A DNA stretch of 64,000 nt from Reichenbachiella agariperforans. Lineage in GTDB: Bacteria; Bacteroidota; Bacteroidia; Cytophagales; Cyclobacteriaceae. A model generated the notes under the pieces. That model had not been told where the DNA came from. It did no database searches and saw only the letters and a program-made list of their open reading frames with translations. The stretch covers positions 112,889-176,888 of the forward strand of contig NZ_FRAA01000001.1 in assembly GCF_900142205.1 (NCBI RefSeq), written 5' to 3'. How positions within the stretch are numbered: the first letter of the stretch is position 1; every line of letters begins with the position of its first letter. The position numbers and the translations under genes were made by a program. Of this stretch, positions 23,763 to 31,769 are shown one piece after another.

Positions 23763-25181
23763 ATGGAAAATCACTACGAATACGAAGAAGAATACCGAAA
23801 CACCATCGCCACTGTCGATGAATCTGGTAAACGTATTTGGGTCTATCCAAAAAAGCCGAAGGGCAAGTATCACAACAAGAGAATCATCGTCACGGTGATT
23901 CTCTTGTCCCTGCTTTTTAGTGGACCATTTATAACAATAGACGGGCAGCCACTGCTATTGCTCAATATATTCGAACGCAAGTTTATCATTTTCGGGCAGG
24001 CATTTTGGCCTCAGGATTTTTTCCTACTGGCTGTATTGCTCGTCACCTTCTTTGTGTTTATCATCCTATTTACCGTGGCTTTTGGGCGTGTGTGGTGTGG
24101 CTGGGCTTGTCCCCAGACACTATTCTTAGAAATGGTGTTTCGCAAGATCGAATACCTCATCGAAGGAGATGCCAACAAGCAACGCAAACTCAACCAAGCA
24201 CCTTGGAACAGTACAAAAATCTTTAAAAAAGGATCGAAGCAACTGATCTTTCTACTCATCTCGCTACTGATCTCGCACACCGTCATGGCCTATTTGATCG
24301 GTGTGGATCAAGTCATAGAGATTGTCTCTCAACCACCCCTCGAGAACCTTTCTGGTTTTTTGGGTCTCCTAGCTTTTACAGGGATATTCTATTGGGTATT
24401 CGCCTTTTTTAGAGAGCAGGCCTGTGTGGCTGTATGTCCTTATGGAAGACTACAAAGTGTCCTCTTAGTCAAGGAATCTATCGTCGTGATGTATGACTGG
24501 ATCAGAGGGGAACCTAGAGACAAAATCAAGAAAAAAGCAGAACAGACATCCGAAGCTGGCGACTGCATTGATTGCAAACTATGTGTACACGCCTGCCCTA
24601 CTGGAATAGACATTCGCAATGGTACGCAGTTAGAGTGTGTCAACTGCACAGCCTGTATGGATGCCTGCGATGAAGTCATGCATAAGGTCGACCGACCTGA
24701 AGGGCTCATTCGCTACAGCTCACATACTGCCATCGAAACAGGACAAACGAAGCTATTTACCGCACGAGTAGCTGGATACGCTGTGATCTTGGTCGCACTG
24801 ATCGGCTTCTTGTCGTTCATGCTGATCTCACGATCTGATGTGGACATCAATGCGTTGAAAGTACCTGGCACGCTATATGAAAAACTAGCTGGTGACACCA
24901 TCAGCAACTTGTACAACATACAGCTGATCAACAAAACATTTGATCCCAAAGAACTACGCCTGAGCGTACTCAATTTTGAACACGCGAGTATAGAGCAAGT
25001 CGGGAGCTCCCAGATTTTGCTCAACTCAAACGAGAAGTTCTCCGGAACCTTCTTTATTAAAATACCTAAAGCAGACCTAGCAAGCACCAAATCTAAAATA
25101 GACATAGGTGTCTATGCAGACGATGAACTAATCTCTGATTTCAAAGTCAGCTTTCTAGGACCTGTAGTACTAAAGAAATAA
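23763..25181 (+). CDS. ccoG: CcoG, polyferredoxin-like cbb3 oxidase accessory protein
   Basis: 472 aa. Several membrane helices (about 37-60, 85-110, 165-185, 200-220, 335-355) surround Cys motifs VWCGWACPQTLF and CVAVCPYGRLQ. Two ferredoxin clusters follow, CIDCKLCVHACPTGID and CVNCTACMDACDEV. The periplasmic C-terminus is an Ig-like domain. CcoG is reported to act as a cupric reductase that supplies Cu(I) to the CcoI route. Start 4 bases after the ccoP stop; standard place before ccoH. Confidence 0.96.
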   Translation: MENHYEYEEEYRNTIATVDESGKRIWVYPKKPKGKYHNKRIIVTVILLSLLFSGPFITIDGQPLLLLNIFERKFIIFGQAFWPQDFFLLAVLLVTFFVFIILFTVAFGRVWCGWACPQTLFLEMVFRKIEYLIEGDANKQRKLNQAPWNSTKIFKKGSKQLIFLLISLLISHTVMAYLIGVDQVIEIVSQPPLENLSGFLGLLAFTGIFYWVFAFFREQACVAVCPYGRLQSVLLVKESIVVMYDWIRGEPRDKIKKKAEQTSEAGDCIDCKLCVHACPTGIDIRNGTQLECVNCTACMDACDEVMHKVDRPEGLIRYSSHTAIETGQTKLFTARVAGYAVILVALIGFLSFMLISRSDVDINALKVPGTLYEKLAGDTISNLYNIQLINKTFDPKELRLSVLNFEHASIEQVGSSQILLNSNEKFSGTFFIKIPKADLASTKSKIDIGVYADDELISDFKVSFLGPVVLKK

Positions 25182-25186
25182 ACACC

Positions 25187-25615
25187 ATGAACTGGGGACA
25201 CAAAATCACCATTACATTCATCTTATTTGCAATCCTCATCATCACGATGGTCACCATCGCTATGAAACAGGATGTACATCTGGTCGCGCCAGATTACTAT
25301 GAGGAAGAACTCGCCTATCAGGATCAGATTGACAAAATGAACAATTACAATGCACTGATGAGCAAACCGATATTTTCTAAGCAGGATGGTAAAATCATCT
25401 TATCCTTTCCTGACACCATCGAGATCATTAGTGGCGAAGTACTCTTCTTTCGCCCCGCTCACTCGGGCATGGATCAAAAATTCACCTTGAAACTGGATGA
25501 CAGTGCACGACAGTATTTTACGCAAGCGGATTTTCAAAAAGGGCTATGGAAGACCAAACTAAGTTGGAAAGATCAAACGCACGATTATTTTGTAGAGAAC
25601 ACCATCATTCTTTGA
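25187..25615 (+). CDS. ccoH: CcoH/FixH, cbb3 oxidase assembly protein
   Basis: 142 aa. One N-terminal membrane helix (IKITFILFAILIITMVTIAM region, about 6-26), then HLVAPDYYEEELAYQDQIDKMNN, the conserved FixH segment just past the membrane, and a periplasmic beta-sandwich. CcoH interacts with CcoN and is needed for stable assembly in other bacteria. Tightly packed: 5 bases after ccoG and 1 base before the next start. Confidence 0.92.
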   Translation: MNWGHKITITFILFAILIITMVTIAMKQDVHLVAPDYYEEELAYQDQIDKMNNYNALMSKPIFSKQDGKIILSFPDTIEIISGEVLFFRPAHSGMDQKFTLKLDDSARQYFTQADFQKGLWKTKLSWKDQTHDYFVENTIIL

Positions 25616-25616
25616 T

Positions 25617-26321
25617 ATGTACTGGAGCGCATTGATATTGGGTTTTTTGGGCAGTATGCATTGCGTCATCATGTGTGGCCCCATCGCGCTGACACTCAAA
25701 AGCCAAAACTCGCTCAATCGCTTCGTCACCTCTCGATTGCTCTACAACCTAGGGCGTATCTCTACTTACAGCCTACTCGGTGTGGTCTTTGGGCTACTCG
25801 GACAGGGGCTCGTACTCGCTACTTACCAACAGTTCATCTCCATCCTTCTCGGTGCGATGATGCTACTGCTAGCCATTGCGCTGTACAAACGAATGGATGC
25901 AACAGGACTAGGACGACCACTCAGTCGGTTGACGCAGTGGTTTAGACGAATATTTGGACAAGCCATGAAAGGTCATCAGTTGCTCAGCAGCTACCTCACA
26001 GGGTTGATCAACGGCTTCTTGCCCTGTGGACTGGTCTATGCAGCCCTCGTCGGAGCGCTGGCGACAGGCGCACTCACCAAAGGCGCATGGTACATGATGA
26101 TCTTCGGGTTAGGTACCTTCCCAGCGATGCTCATCGTATCCCTGACGGGTCAACTGATTGCACATCGCATCACTCCTCAGGTTCACAAACTCTCAGCAGG
26201 TTTTGTCATGCTCCTCGGATGTATCCTCATCCTCAGAGGCATGGAACTCAGCGTACCCTACCTCAGCCCTGTCATTGGATTTCTCTACCCTTTGGATGGT
26301 GGGATTACTGTATGTCAGTAG
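25617..26321 (+). CDS. SafE/TauE- or DsbD-like membrane protein of the cco cluster
   Basis: 234 aa, six membrane helices. It opens with LGFLGSMHCVIMCGPIAL, the His-Cys / Met-Cys-Gly-Pro helix typical of the sulfite-exporter/UreH-like proteins that lie in cbb3 clusters, and has a second Pro-Cys helix, LINGFLPCGLVYAALVGAL. These related proteins are thought to move metal or reducing equivalents during oxidase maturation; the substrate is not established. Last gene of the cco operon, 1 base after ccoH. The tail beyond residue 225 is weakly hydrophobic. Confidence 0.88.
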   Translation: MYWSALILGFLGSMHCVIMCGPIALTLKSQNSLNRFVTSRLLYNLGRISTYSLLGVVFGLLGQGLVLATYQQFISILLGAMMLLLAIALYKRMDATGLGRPLSRLTQWFRRIFGQAMKGHQLLSSYLTGLINGFLPCGLVYAALVGALATGALTKGAWYMMIFGLGTFPAMLIVSLTGQLIAHRITPQVHKLSAGFVMLLGCILILRGMELSVPYLSPVIGFLYPLDGGITVCQ

Positions 26322-26354
26322 ATGGGCGACTTAACCAAACAATGTCTAAACTCT

Positions 26355-26930
26355 TTACTCTTCGGAGAGGTCTGGCACTACACCAAATATCCGTGTTCCA
26401 AAGAGGTAGTGCGCGTTCCAGTAATAGGGATCGTCGATCGGGATAATCTGTACGCCCTTGGATGTGGAAGCATGAATCATCTGACCATCCGCTAAGACGA
26501 ATGCCGCATGTGTCACCAGTTTGCGGGTGCTGTAGGTTTGGGTAAAGAAAATCACATCACCCGGTAGCAATTCGCTCTTGTCCAGTATGATCTCTCCAAA
26601 GCGGGCAAGAGCCTGTGCACCATGTGGGGCACTTAGTCCCAAGTCCCTAAACGTCCTGAAGATCAAACCAGAGCAATCCATGCCATCGGCAGTAGTTCCC
26701 CCGTACTGATAGGGAGTCCCCAGATAGTTTTTGGCCGTCGCGATGAACTCCTCTCGGGTATGCGTCCCACAGTCAAACGGCTTCTCATATCCACCTTTTC
26801 TAAACTGATCGATCCTGCCAAGGGCAACCGAATCAGTCAGGTTTTGCGCTATGAGTACTGACATAGCATCCTGTGCCGTGCCTATTTGAAAGCAACCCAA
26901 TAAAAATACAAGGATCAGTATATTTCTCAT
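26355..26930 (-). CDS. NlpC/P60 (C40) cell-wall peptidase, secreted
   Basis: 191 aa from the ATG at 26930, which opens a signal peptide MRNILILVFLLGCFQIGTAQ; an ATG at 26939 would add three residues. The catalytic triad fits: Cys in DGMDCSGLIFRTF, His in LVTHAAFVLAD, and a third polar residue in MIHASTSKGV. PGDVIFF is also conserved. C40 enzymes cut gamma-D-Glu-diamino acid bonds in peptidoglycan stem peptides. Monocistronic, convergent to the cco operon with only about 30 bases between and no clear terminator there. Confidence 0.92.
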   Translation of the reverse strand: MRNILILVFLLGCFQIGTAQDAMSVLIAQNLTDSVALGRIDQFRKGGYEKPFDCGTHTREEFIATAKNYLGTPYQYGGTTADGMDCSGLIFRTFRDLGLSAPHGAQALARFGEIILDKSELLPGDVIFFTQTYSTRKLVTHAAFVLADGQMIHASTSKGVQIIPIDDPYYWNAHYLFGTRIFGVVPDLSEE

Positions 26931-26954
26931 GTGAGTCATCAATGTACAAAAAAA

Positions 26955-26994
26955 AGACCATGAACCTACACTTTCAAAGTGTCATTCATGGTCT
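26955..26994 (-). terminator. Terminator of the HU-like gene
   Basis: AGACCATGAA pairs with TTCATGGTCT and an inner ACACTTT/AAGTGT stem extends it. On the minus strand it ends in a long T-run (complement of the A-run at 26948-26955). Confidence 0.85.
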
Positions 26995-27019
26995 CTTGTC
27001 ATTGGTGTATTGCAGGTGC

Positions 27020-27433
27020 TTATGCAGCGGGTTCCTCATGTTTTCCATTAGACGATTTTTCAAATTTCACATGGTCCAGCCCCTGTTGTAGCAGTGCGCT
27101 TGGACGATAGACGATCTTGAATCTACGGATGTTGTTTCTCGTAACTTCATCCGCACTATCAGCAGGCGAGCTGCTGATGGAAGGATAGAGCGTACCCAAC
27201 TGACCCAAATCTACTGCACGACCATTGATCAGATGATGGTTTGCTTTACGAAGAAACGCTTCCAATACGGCGATAAAAACACCGGGATGTACAACATTCA
27301 ACTCTTCGATCTCTGTCAAGAGATCACGAAAATCTACTTTGTCACCTCTATCGATGGCAGCATAATACTTGACGACTCCCCCGCCAACTACTCCTGGATG
27401 GCCTTTGGGGACTATTTTGAACTTTACAGTCAT
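27020..27433 (-). CDS. HU-HIG family DNA-binding protein
   Basis: 137 aa. The N-terminal half reads FKIVPKGHPGVVGGGVVKYYA and then the HU-like helices (VDFRDLLTEIEELNVVHPGVFIAVLEAFLRKANHHL). NGRAVDLGQLGTLYPS is the HU strand turn, and the late RNNIRRFKIVYRP strand is typical of the Bacteroidota HU-HIG family, which is longer than classic HU (90 aa). Expected to bend or coat DNA; targets unknown. The C-terminal tail KSSNGKHEEPAA is disordered. Own terminator downstream; the 5' side faces the 22-bp repeat array. Confidence 0.9.
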   Translation of the reverse strand: MTVKFKIVPKGHPGVVGGGVVKYYAAIDRGDKVDFRDLLTEIEELNVVHPGVFIAVLEAFLRKANHHLINGRAVDLGQLGTLYPSISSSPADSADEVTRNNIRRFKIVYRPSALLQQGLDHVKFEKSSNGKHEEPAA

Positions 27434-27746
27434 AACTTTACTATTTAGATGTTAAAAAAAAATTGAGAATCGCTTAACTAACCTTAGCGCAGTTTGGACA
27501 GAGTCCTTCCCTGAGGGAGACCTAGGCAAAAGCCGACAATGCTTGTCTGGAGCTTTGCTAAGTGGGTACTTGCAAAAGGGGTGTTGCTTGGCTGGGTCGC
27601 GACAGTGTAGTGCTCGACTTGGCTGGGCATGGGCTGTGAAAAGCGCGGGTATCGAATGGCCTTTTCGATGTATCTATTAGACAATATTTCTATAACAATT
27701 TCCGATCCAAAAGCACCACACGAGACGTTAATAAAAGTTAAAAACA

Positions 27747-27856
27747 AACACGTGTGTTTGACGCTCCAATCACGTGTGTTTGACCGTCCGAACACACGTG
27801 ATTGATCGACCGAACACGTGTCTTTGAAGCCGCAAACACACGTGATCAAAAAATCC
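27747..27856. repeat. 22-bp tandem repeat array of CACGTG palindromes, five units
   Basis: Units begin at 27747, 27769, 27791, 27813 and 27835, exactly 22 bases apart. The consensus is A-A/T-CACGTGTGTTTGA followed by a C/G-rich 7-base linker. Units 3 and 5 carry ACACACGTGAT, i.e. the palindrome moved by two bases and reading as the reverse orientation. CACGTG cores lie at 27749, 27771, 27795, 27815 and 27839. Confidence 0.85.
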
Positions 27857-28113
27857 CGCTCAAATGGCCCTAAACGCACTTTTTTGAGGGTGTTTTTTTC
27901 ACTAAACCACTATGAGCTGAAAGCACCATAGGTTTAGGGGGAGAATGAAATTCTCTACATTCCGAATCAAGACCTTAGATCGCTAGACAAAAAAGCATCA
28001 AATTTTAATCTAGAGACTAAAATCTAAATACTAGTATCCTATTGAGATTGATAGAAGCTAAAGCGAGATGCACTAAAGTGCATAGTTCTAACTCCAAGTC
28101 TGACCAATAAAGA

Positions 28114-28200
28114 AACAATATCGAATGTCGAACAATGCATCTTGAATAATGAAGTGATCTACTATCTCTCCCCCAGAAATACAGAGTGATCCGTTGTTTA
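28114..28200. repeat. Dispersed intergenic hairpin repeat, copy A
   Basis: About 85 bases, roughly 80 percent identical by eye to 58917-59000. Shared words include TCGAACAATG, ATCTTGAAT, GAAGT and CTCCCCCAGAAATA. The hairpin here is ATCTCTC/GAGTGAT, one mismatch, around the C-rich loop. Confidence 0.75.
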
Positions 28201-28410
28201 TAGTATTCGGCAGGGTGACTGTAAACCAATGAATATAAAATCAGTGTCTCCGACACGGCTCGCTACAAGGCTATCTCTAAGTTTTGAAATTATTTTCCAG
28301 TGCTTATTTGTACTCTTCACTTACACGGACAACAACTAAGAACTGACTACAATCATAAACTCTGAGCGAATCAATTCTTGGTATTGTAGCCATCCTGTAT
28401 TCGCAAATAC

Positions 28411-30444
28411 TCAGTAGATAACCTTTCGGCTACCATCTGGCATCAAGAAGCTGACGTCTTCCTCTACTCGGAACTCTTTGACAGGCATTAGGTCTTCTTT
28501 CGTCCATGTTTCACCAGACCACTTCCAAAGCATCAGTACCGCATGAATATTACTGTCTGAGCCAAAAGAATATGATGAAACAGCATTTAAAACCGTACTT
28601 TGATGACTGACCGGATTCAAACCTGTCGACGTGACTACTTCTACACTATCCCAACCGCTAAGGGGGATCATCGCCAATTGATATTCGCCATTGTCAATGA
28701 TGGACGCTTCATACCCTCCTACCGTCTGTGTACTACTGGTAATCTCCTGATCCAACTTCGGCAAGGCATAGTGTCCTAACCGCATGTCAATAGCCTTGTT
28801 GCTCAGGTTTCTGTCCACTCTCAGGATACCATTTGGCAGGGGCATTTCTGCCAATTGCATTTTGATACTTCCATCGGTTTCCAGTACTACATCTCGGTAG
28901 TAGATTTCGTCCTCGTACTTCCGGAATGTGTATAGTCTAAATGCCTCCCATTCTTCTTTGGCATTTTTGATCAGGTAGTTCATCGCTACTTCTCCATCTG
29001 GCCCATCCGCTTGCCATGGAAAAGCACTGTTGTACGATAGACGGTTGTAGTTTTCTGTGGACCGGAACTTTTGCCAGTCATCCGCTACTTTCTCATGACA
29101 CCAAATCCGTACTTCCGAAGCACCAATGTTCGGGTAGTCCGTAATCAGCAGGTTGCTTATGTCCTGAAATTTATTGTAGACCTGATCTTTTTCGAATTCC
29201 TTTTCCCATGGACCATTATTTTCTTGGACCGTCCAGAAAGGACTGTCCTCTGGGATCAGAAGCCCCAGAAAAGCTTTTCCCATCCAGTAGACACTACCGC
29301 GACAGCTATAGTTCTGCACCGCTGGCTCAAAATGATCATAAAAACCGAGTGTAGGCACACTGTCTTTCATGAATGCTGGGTTTTGCAAAAACTGCAGCAA
29401 GACCCCAGACGAAATTCGACGCAACCAGCCTAAATTGATATCCTTACCTTCCAACTGCCCCATAAACGGAAACGGCGCGACAGACCCCATCCGATAACTG
29501 ATGCTACGCCCAAACATAATCATCTCTCCATGCTCACTAAAGAGATAAGGATAGTTGTCCACCATGTCCTCGAAATTGCTAAGAAACTTCGCAGATATCT
29601 CAGGATAATACTGATTGCCAAACACTTCGCTCCACATAGAGCCATAGAGTTGAAACGCCCACATGCTATAATAGTCGTAAGCCGGGGCATCATTGTACCA
29701 ACCATCGGCCCGGTAGTGCTCGAGGGATTTGTGGAGGTACTCTACGAGCAAATCTTCGTTCACATCATATCCCTGACCTTTAAAGAAACTTAGGACAAAA
29801 ATATTGAAGAACTTCCAGTTGCTGGATACGGTCGGACCATCCCCATAGCTGAGCATGGTAGCCGCCAATTTGTCTTTGTCTTGCTGACTCAGTGGCTCCC
29901 AGAGTATATCCGGAGCTACGAAAAGCGACATTCCTAATGCTCCAAATTCCACCAATATCTGAGTAGGCCCTTGCTCTTCTCTCCTATGAGGAATGTATGA
30001 CGCATCTGTGGAGTCTAGCAAGTTCATAATCTGATGACGGTAATACTCCGCTACTCCAAGCCCTCCTATCGTCAGCTCTGGATCGTCTTTGAGCAAAGGA
30101 GCTGCTACGAACAGCGTACGACAGAGCCCTTCGAGTTTCTCAGTTGGTACACTATTCTCATCATGGGGATAACTTTTACCAGGCAACTTCGGGAATTTCA
30201 TGGGATCGTCCAGGTCATCCACATAGCTAAATGCCCCCTCTAACAAATACAAAGCTGCGTCCTTCCAATGCTGACGGGTCATACCCGTATAGGGACTTAT
30301 TTCAAAATCTGGGTTCACTACATCGAACACATTCTTGCTTTGATCTTCTTGTTCTACTGCCTCTTTTTTCCCCTCACAAGAAAATATCCACATACTTGTG
30401 GCAATTAGAAATAAGACACTGACACTAATCTTTTTCAATTTCAT
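28411..30444 (-). CDS. DUF2264 family lipoprotein, probable glycoside hydrolase (GH154-like)
   Basis: 677 aa. Lipoprotein signal with lipobox IFSC (Cys about 23). The mature part begins with TGMTRQHWKDAALYLLEGAF and continues through NWKFFNIFVLSFF, ADGWYNDAPAYDYYSMWAFQLYG and SEHGEMIMFGRSISYR, the conserved helices of DUF2264, an (alpha/alpha)-barrel fold. Some family members are classed as GH154 glycosidases (recollection); the substrate here is unknown. The C-terminal 250 residues are beta-rich. It stands alone, with no SusC/SusD partners or sulfatases nearby, so it is not part of a visible polysaccharide utilisation locus. Confidence 0.85.
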   Translation of the reverse strand: MKLKKISVSVLFLIATSMWIFSCEGKKEAVEQEDQSKNVFDVVNPDFEISPYTGMTRQHWKDAALYLLEGAFSYVDDLDDPMKFPKLPGKSYPHDENSVPTEKLEGLCRTLFVAAPLLKDDPELTIGGLGVAEYYRHQIMNLLDSTDASYIPHRREEQGPTQILVEFGALGMSLFVAPDILWEPLSQQDKDKLAATMLSYGDGPTVSSNWKFFNIFVLSFFKGQGYDVNEDLLVEYLHKSLEHYRADGWYNDAPAYDYYSMWAFQLYGSMWSEVFGNQYYPEISAKFLSNFEDMVDNYPYLFSEHGEMIMFGRSISYRMGSVAPFPFMGQLEGKDINLGWLRRISSGVLLQFLQNPAFMKDSVPTLGFYDHFEPAVQNYSCRGSVYWMGKAFLGLLIPEDSPFWTVQENNGPWEKEFEKDQVYNKFQDISNLLITDYPNIGASEVRIWCHEKVADDWQKFRSTENYNRLSYNSAFPWQADGPDGEVAMNYLIKNAKEEWEAFRLYTFRKYEDEIYYRDVVLETDGSIKMQLAEMPLPNGILRVDRNLSNKAIDMRLGHYALPKLDQEITSSTQTVGGYEASIIDNGEYQLAMIPLSGWDSVEVVTSTGLNPVSHQSTVLNAVSSYSFGSDSNIHAVLMLWKWSGETWTKEDLMPVKEFRVEEDVSFLMPDGSRKVIY

Positions 30445-30629
30445 ATGTATATTTTTTCATTAGAATTATTTGATGAGCGAAACACTAAAATCCTCCGTCA
30501 TAGCCCATAACCAAACATGAACCCAAGCTCAAGACAGGGCTTCTATTAGATGATAAACCCTGCGAAGATCGCTTCAAAGGGTTTAAAATTACACATTTAT
30601 TTTATCCCTTTTTGGGAGTAAATAAACCC

Positions 30630-30811
30630 TGTAATCTTCCCTAAAAACTGAAGTCGTTAAAAATATAGTTAATCGTTAAGTTTAGGGAAATATGAAGAAT
30701 AGTAAATTTACAGAGAGCCTGCTTATTAAGATTCTCAAAGAGCAAGCATCTGGCAGGAAAGTGACAGATGTTTATCGAATGGGATTAGCCAGCCTACTCA
30801 GGATCGAGTAA
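30630..30811 (+). mobile_element. IS3-family remnant (left end and start of orfA)
   Basis: TGTAATCTTCCC at 30630 has the TG start of IS3-family terminal repeats. An ATG at 30692 opens MKNSKFTESLLIKILKEQ, ASGRKVTDVYRMG, the N-terminal helix-turn-helix of IS3 OrfA, but the frame loses similarity and stops after 39 codons (30809-30811). No orfB and no right end were found downstream, so this is a decayed, immobile fragment next to the orphan antitoxin gene. Confidence 0.75.
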
Positions 30812-31061
30812 GAAGCGTTCTTTTGATTTGAGGTACTGAGTTCGTGCTCAAAGCTGAAAGACTTTCTGCCTTTTCCCTGATGTGCTGACAGTGTCCCTAT
30901 CAATTTAGGATCTGGTATCCCTCGCCAATGGGCGTAAACGAAATATCTGTTTTACTCACTTTGTGAGGCTTTATAAGTTGAATTCTGTAGCATAAGTGAA
31001 TGATTTTTTCTCATTCGTACTTCGTGAGCTTGAATTGAAAATATGATATCTGTCCCCATAA
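30812..31061. other. Intergenic, nothing recognised
   Basis: About 250 bases between the IS3 remnant and the HTH gene. It is where the toxin partner of a hipB-like gene would be expected on the minus strand. No open frame with hipA motifs is present. Confidence 0.5.
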
Positions 31062-31313
31062 TTAATCACTTCCTAATAGGTTAAAGTCTTGCAGCTTCAG
31101 ACCCAAATCATCGTCTGCAGCCAGTTTTAGAAAATCTTCATGAAGATTAAACACTCTAAGTACATTAAACAAAACACCCATGGACACACTTGGTGTTCCT
31201 TTTTCGAGTAGGTATAAAGTATTTCTGGCAATACCCGCTCGTTCAGCTACTTGAATAGCTGTTAGCTTACGTCTCTTTCGAGCCAGCTTGATATTCTCCC
31301 CCAGCTGCTCCAA
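31062..31313 (-). pseudogene. HipB-like XRE antitoxin/regulator, 5' end probably frameshifted
   Basis: The visible 83 codons begin with a TTG and read LGENIKLARKRRKLTAIQVAERAG...TLYLLEKG, an XRE helix-turn-helix close to HipB-type antitoxins, ending LGLKLQDFNLLGSD. Upstream, another frame (minus, about 31360 to 31316) reads EANTVSKALKGL, which is the usual N-terminal continuation of this family. Removing one G near 31314 would join it to EQLGENIKL. So a one-base insertion seems to have split the gene. No hipA follows. It could instead be a shorter functional protein from TTG, or the G could be a sequencing error. Confidence 0.65.
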
Positions 31314-31361
31314 GACCTTTTAATGCTTTGGAAACAGTATTTGCTTCTTGCTTTTCATAAC

Positions 31362-31400
31362 GTACTATAATAAGTACAAATAATGTATTTTATATAGTAC
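31362..31400. promoter_or_regulatory. Candidate autoregulatory operator of the HipB-like gene
   Basis: GTACTATA at 31362-31369 and TATAGTAC at 31393-31400 form a perfect inverted repeat with a 23-base spacer, and a third GTAC lies at 31373. It sits directly upstream of the HTH gene, where antitoxins of this class bind. Confidence 0.45.
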
Positions 31401-31769
31401 ATATTGATTTATGTGCATTTACAACACTTGAACCTATACTTCAGTAGCCAAACACATCATCTTTTACCATCTTCCTTTTCCCAAACCTACCCAAACTAAG
31501 AACCTATAAAAATCTCAAATCATGGATGAGACCACACTGCGGACGAATAAATGATTTGGACTAATTGAATACTGAAAGGCGTGAGCTTGCGAATAGTTTG
31601 AAGGTATTTGTAATGGCTTGAATCTGCGTGAAGGGATTTTATTCCAATGAACGACTCAGTTTACCAAATCATTAAGCTTTAGCCACTTTCAGAACAGTTT
31701 TCACTTCAATGTGTCAGGATTAAATCAAGTGGTTGTGATAGCCCGATTTATGCTCATTTCATGATTTTA
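31401..31769. other. Intergenic region, 369 bases, nothing recognised
   Basis: AT-rich. No ORF with family features, RNA gene or strong hairpin. It separates the antitoxin remnant from the RND operon 3' end. Confidence 0.5.

Larger units (their letters stand above)
27434..28410. other. Gene-poor region, 977 bases, with two kinds of repeats
   Basis: No ORF here resembles a known protein. 27484-27700 is GC-richer than its surroundings, with inverted TCCCTGAGGGA-like words. 27747-27856 is a 22-bp tandem array and 28114-28200 a dispersed hairpin repeat, both listed separately. AAACC...GGTTT flanks a CTATG/CATAG stem near 27904-27935. The rest is AT-rich with nothing recognised. Confidence 0.6.

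Noticed and set aside
27747-27856. CRISPR array
   Set aside because: Linkers between CACGTG units are only about 7 bases and similar to each other; no cas genes are in the window.
27484-27879. Minus-strand ORF of 131 codons
   Set aside because: It runs across the 22-bp repeat array and the GC-rich segment, with no recognisable domain or plausible composition.
28017-28256. Minus-strand ORF of 79 codons
   Set aside because: It covers the dispersed hairpin repeat; the same repeat at 58917 has no matching frame.
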